Shown: positions 60,285-64,000 of the stretch, piece after piece
Layout of the letters: each line of letters opens with the position of its first letter
Position numbering within the stretch: position 1 is the stretch's first letter
DNA from: Planctomycetota bacterium
GTDB taxonomy: Bacteria; Planctomycetota; B15-G4; SIAN01
DNA length: 64,000 nt
Assembly (NCBI GenBank): GCA_028289345.1
Contig: JANQQL010000017.1
Coordinates: 60,840 to 124,839 of the forward strand
Direction: 5' to 3'
The notes under the pieces: generated by a model
Databases searched by the model: none
What the model was told of the DNA's origin: nothing
The model's input: the letters and a program-made list of their open reading frames with translations, nothing else
Program-made: the position numbers and the translations under genes

Positions 60285-60746
60285 ATGAGCGTGAAGCCGA
60301 TTCCCGACGGAGTTCCCACGATTGTCCCCTACCTCTGCGCCAAGGGGGCGGCCGAGGCGATCGAGTTTTACAAGAAGGCGTTCGGCGCCGAGGAAGTCCT
60401 CGCCCGGATCACCGACGGTCAAGGGCGAGTGGGTCACGCCGAATTGAAAGTCGGAGACTCGATCTTCTACCTTTCCGATGAGCACCCCGAGTACGGGGTG
60501 ACCTCCCCGGCAACCCAGGGCGGATCTCCGGTGCATTTCGTGATTCATGTGGAAAACGTGGACACCGTGTTTCCGCGGGCTCTCGAAGCCGGTGGGCAGG
60601 AGGTGCGTCCGCTCGCCGATCAGTTCTACGGCGATCGCTCGGGAACGCTCAAGGATCCCTACGGCTACCAATGGACCCTCTCGACCCATATTGAAGACGT
60701 TTCGGAAGAAGAGCTGCAGCGGCGGGCCAAGGAACTGGAAGGCTGA
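60285..60746 (+). CDS. VOC-superfamily (PhnB-like) protein
   Basis: A 153-aa protein with the bleomycin-resistance/glyoxalase fold of the PhnB-like type. Two beta-alpha-beta-beta-beta modules are visible: IVPYLCAKGAAEAIEFYKKA and SPVHFVIHVENVDTVFPRA. DPYGYQWTLSTHIEDVS is the typical C-terminal block. GGAGACC precedes the ATG. It might act on antibiotics or an unknown small molecule. It ends 10 bp before an inverted-repeat element. Confidence 0.92.
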   Translation: MSVKPIPDGVPTIVPYLCAKGAAEAIEFYKKAFGAEEVLARITDGQGRVGHAELKVGDSIFYLSDEHPEYGVTSPATQGGSPVHFVIHVENVDTVFPRALEAGGQEVRPLADQFYGDRSGTLKDPYGYQWTLSTHIEDVSEEELQRRAKELEG

Positions 60747-60755
60747 CCGCTAGGA

Positions 60756-60853
60756 CGGATCATTCATGAAGGTCGTCGCGAGAACGAGTCAAAGCTGTTC
60801 CTGGCGAGGGAAACGACTTGGGCCCTTCGCAGCAGGCATTCATGAATGATCCG
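60756..60853. repeat. Inverted-repeat element with 15-bp perfect arms
   Basis: CGGATCATTCATGAA (60756-60770) and TTCATGAATGATCCG (60839-60853) are perfect inverted repeats separated by 68 bp. Each arm also contains a TTCATGAA palindrome. It fills the gap between two convergent genes, so a bidirectional terminator is one option; a small mobile or repetitive element is another. No T-run flanks it. Confidence 0.65.
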
Positions 60854-60855
60854 GG

Positions 60856-63800
60856 CTAGAGCCGCTTCTGGGGGGACGACTCTGTGGCCTCGCGAGACAC
60901 CGGCGAATAGTTGCCAAGCTGCGCGATCAGGGATTCATACCCCTCCAAGTCGAGCATGGCCAAGCTTTGGACCGTTCGCACGGCAATGATTTGCTCGGTC
61001 CAGGCGGAGGGGGTGGCGGCGACAGAAACCAAGCGTTTCATCACCGATGCATAGGGGGAGCCGTGTTCCTCGACGTGTTCGGCCAGGACCTTCAGCTGGC
61101 GGCGACGGTCTTTGCCGGAGTCCGACAATGCGTCCGTCAGCCGCTGCTTGCAGTCTTCGAGATCTTCTTCTTCGGCGGCCTCGGAAAGCACCGGCCAGCA
61201 GCGATCGAGAAGGCCGGCGAGCTTCTTGCGTGAAAATCGCAGCCGGCGCCGCTTCTTGGTCTCGGGAAGTTCCCGTAACAAGGCTGAGAGCTCGTCGTAG
61301 GCCTCCGCCAATGAGTAGAGGCCTTCGTGGTCGCAGAGGAATGCGGTGGTGGCCGCACGCACCGACTCCGCGGACAACAAGTGTTCCTTGGTCAGATAGC
61401 TTGCCAGGGTTTCTTCCGAGCCGGCGACGGAACGGACCACGCGACTCAGAATTCGCAGCCTTCGCTCGTGGGTCGACTTGTGGTTCCGAAACTCTTCCCA
61501 CTCGCGCTCTGAAGCGTTCAGCTTGCGAAGGTCGTCGACCAACCCGCCTTTGACAACGGTGGCGTCCAGCCCGGGAAGGGAGAGTCCACAGTACTCCAGG
61601 TCGAAGGCGGTGCGCAGTCGAACCGCCTCCATGACCGTGGGGCGCCGCATGCGGTGAATCTTGCGAATGGCCACGTCGAACCCCGCGTGCCCGGAGCTGA
61701 TGGCGGTGGGACGAGAGTGTGGGTCAATGACGTCCTTGATGATGCGGGTGACCCGGCGAATCAGAGTGCGAACTCCCTTGAAGAAGTAGCCGAACGCCAC
61801 GATCGGCAACAGGAAGACCCGACCTCCGTAACAGAACTTTCGATACCAGTCGTAGGGGTTGAAGGTCCGGTTCTCGCGCGGCAGCTCGTGCATGGGGTAG
61901 GTGCCGAAGATGTCGCGAATCAGGTTCTGGCGGTCTTCTCGCAGAAGGTTCAGAACCACGTCTCCGTAGCGGCGGGACACCGCTTCATCTCGAGTGGTCT
62001 CGGCGGACAGGAAGTGAAGGGCGTGGAACTCCGTGGTCCGGTACACCAAGGTTCCTCGCGTGGCCTCGAGTTCGTCGCTCTCCTGATGGGGCAACACGAT
62101 TCCTCGTTGGCGGGCATCGGAGAGGCGCTGGCGTCGCTCGAGCCAGGACTCAAACAACTGCCTGTCTTCTTCGTCGGCGGTGTCGAGTTCATTGCGGGGG
62201 ATGCAGTAGTGGTTGTACTCCAGAACCAGGCGCGCGGTCTTGTAGGCCACACTGTGAGTGATGAAACGGAACCAGAGTTGGGGGCCCCGCAAGCTCGGTC
62301 GGTTTTCGAGGTTGACCCGTTGCAACCGCTTCATGCGCTTCTTACTGAACCGCAGTCGGTTGCGGCGGATGTTCTCCAGGGTCAGGTTGCCAACCAGAAA
62401 GTTCGCGATCTTGGTGTCGTTTCGGTGGAAGTAGGCGCCGTCCAGAAAATCCCGGTAGAACAACAGCATGAAGTCACAGTGGGTCCAGTCCACCGGTAGC
62501 TCGGCCTGGTCGGTGGGAGGGGCGGACACGTGGTGTCCCATGCCCCCGGTTTGCTCGGCATGGGAGGCAATTTGGGCGCAAAACTCCTCTTCGCGCTCTT
62601 CGGAAAGTGAGTCCGTCAGGCGAGCTTCGGGAAACAGAACTCGCTCCGACAGAGTCCGTAGCTCCTGATCTCGGCGCGCCTCTTTCACTGTTTCCGTCAA
62701 CGACAAGAACTGGGCCTCTGCCACGCGGTGGTAGAAGTCGACGGCTTTGCCGGCGATCTTGCGAAACCAGAAACCCAGGAGCAGAGGGATGAGGCAGATG
62801 CCGCCGAGAATGAGGACCGGAGTTGACAGGAACTTTCGCAGCACCCCCGCAACGTCTTCGAAGAATGGCAGTTGAGCCGCTTCGACGAACAGCAAGGCCA
62901 GGCCAAGGATCGCTCCGAACAGCAACAGGCGTTTCGCCGGCCGGGCCGTGGCCACGATGATCTGCTGCCCGAGTCGGTCCAGGAATTGAGCGCCGGTGAT
63001 GGTGCCGTGCAAGTCTGCGAACCATTGGATGGAGCGTTGGGCAAAAGCCAGGAGGTCGCCGAGCACGTGGCCAAGGCGCGCCGTGGTCATGAGCGGGTCG
63101 AGGTTCCCCGAGGAGCCGACCAGGAACCGAGACACGGGAAGGCGGCGAAGGAGCGGGAGCCGAATGAAGCGCAACGACGCACACAGCTCGTCGGCAAACT
63201 CGATGCCCACCAGCTCTGCGACTTTGTCGGCGTCCAGGCTACGCAAGAAGCGAATGGCGTCATCGACGTTGAGCTCGCTTCGACGAGACCTCCGGCTCGG
63301 TGCTCGCAGAGGCGAATCGTTGCGCGAGTCTTCGCGGATCTCCGTTTCCAGCAAAGCCAGCCGCCACTGAGCCGCCTCGACTCGCTTGGGCGCCGGAAGT
63401 TCCGCAAGCAGGCGACCGGTGGTTCGCTGAATCCAGCGATCCAAGTCCCGCTCCCGTTTCAGGAGGACGGGTTCCCCTTCTTCCCGGGTCGGGTCGGTGA
63501 AGAACACGATGTTGCGGTTGAGGATCCAGGCGTTCTTCTCCACCAGCCGGTCCGTGGCGCGGGCCAAGAAAAGGAACAGGCGCCCGATTCGCAGCAGCGG
63601 ACGCAGGATGCGCAGTACGCGAAAGACTCGAGCCAGACGCAGCACTCGTACCGAGCGCAGGAGGGCGACATGTTCGAGTTTGGAAATCAGCCCGAACGGG
63701 ATCGAGGGCAGCAACTCCGTGAAGAAGTGTCGCTGCAAGTAGCGCCAACGACGCGGACTCAGCATCCAACGCACCAAGAAGTCCAGCAACAGAACCGCGC

Positions 63801-64000
63801 AGATGCCGGTGTCCGCCCAGATGGTCCAGCCGATGACTTCTTCGGGATCCGGAGTTCGATAGTGATCGACGATCAGCAAACCGAGAACGGCCATGATCAG
63901 CCAAAAGACGAACGACTCCCACCAACGCACCATGCGCGGTCCGAACAGGCGATCCAGGCGCCGGGCCAAGGTTCGGTCCGAGACCAGGTTGCGGACTCTG
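60856..64000 (-). CDS. Voltage-sensor-like membrane protein with very large cytoplasmic region, 5'-partial
   Basis: The frame is open at the window end, so the N-terminus is missing. About 1040 residues are visible. The N-terminal part has the four helices of a voltage-sensor domain; the fourth carries arginines in a three-residue pattern (LRSVRVLRLARVFRVLRILR, about residues 104-123 of the visible part). No pore with a TVGYG-like filter follows. Two further helices lie at about residues 345-405 (LLLFGAILGLALLFVEAAQL and FLSTPVLILGGICLIPLLLGF), with a long cytoplasmic part on either side. The soluble regions resemble no family I know; they are charged and helical. It may be a voltage-sensing or membrane-potential-dependent enzyme or scaffold instead of an ion channel. 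Confidence 0.8.
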   Translation of the reverse strand, partial: RVRNLVSDRTLARRLDRLFGPRMVRWWESFVFWLIMAVLGLLIVDHYRTPDPEEVIGWTIWADTGICAVLLLDFLVRWMLSPRRWRYLQRHFFTELLPSIPFGLISKLEHVALLRSVRVLRLARVFRVLRILRPLLRIGRLFLFLARATDRLVEKNAWILNRNIVFFTDPTREEGEPVLLKRERDLDRWIQRTTGRLLAELPAPKRVEAAQWRLALLETEIREDSRNDSPLRAPSRRSRRSELNVDDAIRFLRSLDADKVAELVGIEFADELCASLRFIRLPLLRRLPVSRFLVGSSGNLDPLMTTARLGHVLGDLLAFAQRSIQWFADLHGTITGAQFLDRLGQQIIVATARPAKRLLLFGAILGLALLFVEAAQLPFFEDVAGVLRKFLSTPVLILGGICLIPLLLGFWFRKIAGKAVDFYHRVAEAQFLSLTETVKEARRDQELRTLSERVLFPEARLTDSLSEEREEEFCAQIASHAEQTGGMGHHVSAPPTDQAELPVDWTHCDFMLLFYRDFLDGAYFHRNDTKIANFLVGNLTLENIRRNRLRFSKKRMKRLQRVNLENRPSLRGPQLWFRFITHSVAYKTARLVLEYNHYCIPRNELDTADEEDRQLFESWLERRQRLSDARQRGIVLPHQESDELEATRGTLVYRTTEFHALHFLSAETTRDEAVSRRYGDVVLNLLREDRQNLIRDIFGTYPMHELPRENRTFNPYDWYRKFCYGGRVFLLPIVAFGYFFKGVRTLIRRVTRIIKDVIDPHSRPTAISSGHAGFDVAIRKIHRMRRPTVMEAVRLRTAFDLEYCGLSLPGLDATVVKGGLVDDLRKLNASEREWEEFRNHKSTHERRLRILSRVVRSVAGSEETLASYLTKEHLLSAESVRAATTAFLCDHEGLYSLAEAYDELSALLRELPETKKRRRLRFSRKKLAGLLDRCWPVLSEAAEEEDLEDCKQRLTDALSDSGKDRRRQLKVLAEHVEEHGSPYASVMKRLVSVAATPSAWTEQIIAVRTVQSLAMLDLEGYESLIAQLGNYSPVSREATESSPQKRL

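Noticed and set aside
1..64000. CRISPR arrays, insertion sequences, prophage or rRNA genes
   Set aside because: No regularly spaced direct repeats, transposase or integrase domains, structural phage proteins or rRNA sequence were recognised.

Overview
The window is GC-rich DNA, very probably from a member of the Planctomycetota, close in style to the deep-branching marine lineages. I infer this from gene content, not from a marker gene. There are four ECF-type sigma factors, each next to a large transmembrane Ser/Thr kinase (two with TPR repeats, two with formylglycine-generating-enzyme (FGE/SUMF1)-fold domains). There are also FG-GAP and PD40 propeller proteins, a large sulfatase-like lipoprotein and many secreted proteins without known homologues. 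No rRNA gene, insertion sequence, phage gene or CRISPR array was seen.

Layout. 0.1-6.5 kb: a secreted protein, kinase/sigma pair A, pterin-4a-carbinolamine dehydratase and a coiled-coil envelope protein. 6.6-13.9 kb: M48 metalloprotease lipoprotein, a small lipoprotein, an Ig-like lipoprotein and a sulfatase-like lipoprotein. 14.4-18.8 kb: the most unusual locus (below). 18.9-22.4 kb: kinase/sigma pair B. 22.9-25.4 kb: Tat-exported molybdopterin oxidoreductase. 26-28 kb: a small membrane protein and HtpG. 28.4-35.7 kb: secreted proteins, a putative Zn-protease, a potassium-channel-like protein, an FG-GAP protein and an SPFH/slipin protein. 36.2-40.6 kb: an RNA-repair locus (rtcB-rtcA with a tRNA-Gln-like RNA downstream and divergent rtcR). 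40.6-45.4 kb: DinB-like, MFS, O-methyltransferase and small genes. 45.5-50 kb: pair C with a duplicated sensor domain. 50-55.3 kb: pair D coupled to a PD40 propeller protein. 55.4-64 kb: a secreted protein, an RbfA-like/RtcB pair, an ArsR/SRPBCC pair, a VOC protein and a voltage-sensor-like membrane protein that runs off the end.

The main discovery is a diversity-generating-retroelement (DGR) signature at 17.5-18.0 kb. The last codons of a 1065-residue protein (PD-(D/E)XK nuclease-like + NACHT NTPase + C-terminal FGE/C-type-lectin fold) form a variable repeat (17476-17553). Its template repeat lies about 0.4 kb downstream on the opposite strand (17923-18000). The two differ at 9 of the 14 template adenines but at only 5 of the 64 other positions, which is the hallmark of adenine-specific mutagenic retrohoming. 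The host protein looks like an NLR-type immune or conflict receptor whose ligand-binding face is diversified. No reverse transcriptase is present in the window. The template is cut off exactly where a 5'-truncated FG-GAP gene begins, so the cassette is either served in trans or was broken by a rearrangement.

A second theme is RNA repair. A CARF/sigma-54 regulator (RtcR) faces rtcBA across a leader that contains a well-spaced sigma-54 promoter and a 14-bp perfect stem. A degenerate tRNA-Gln-like element follows rtcA. A second RtcB paralogue is translationally coupled to an RbfA-like ribosome-maturation protein, which suggests repair of cleaved 16S rRNA.
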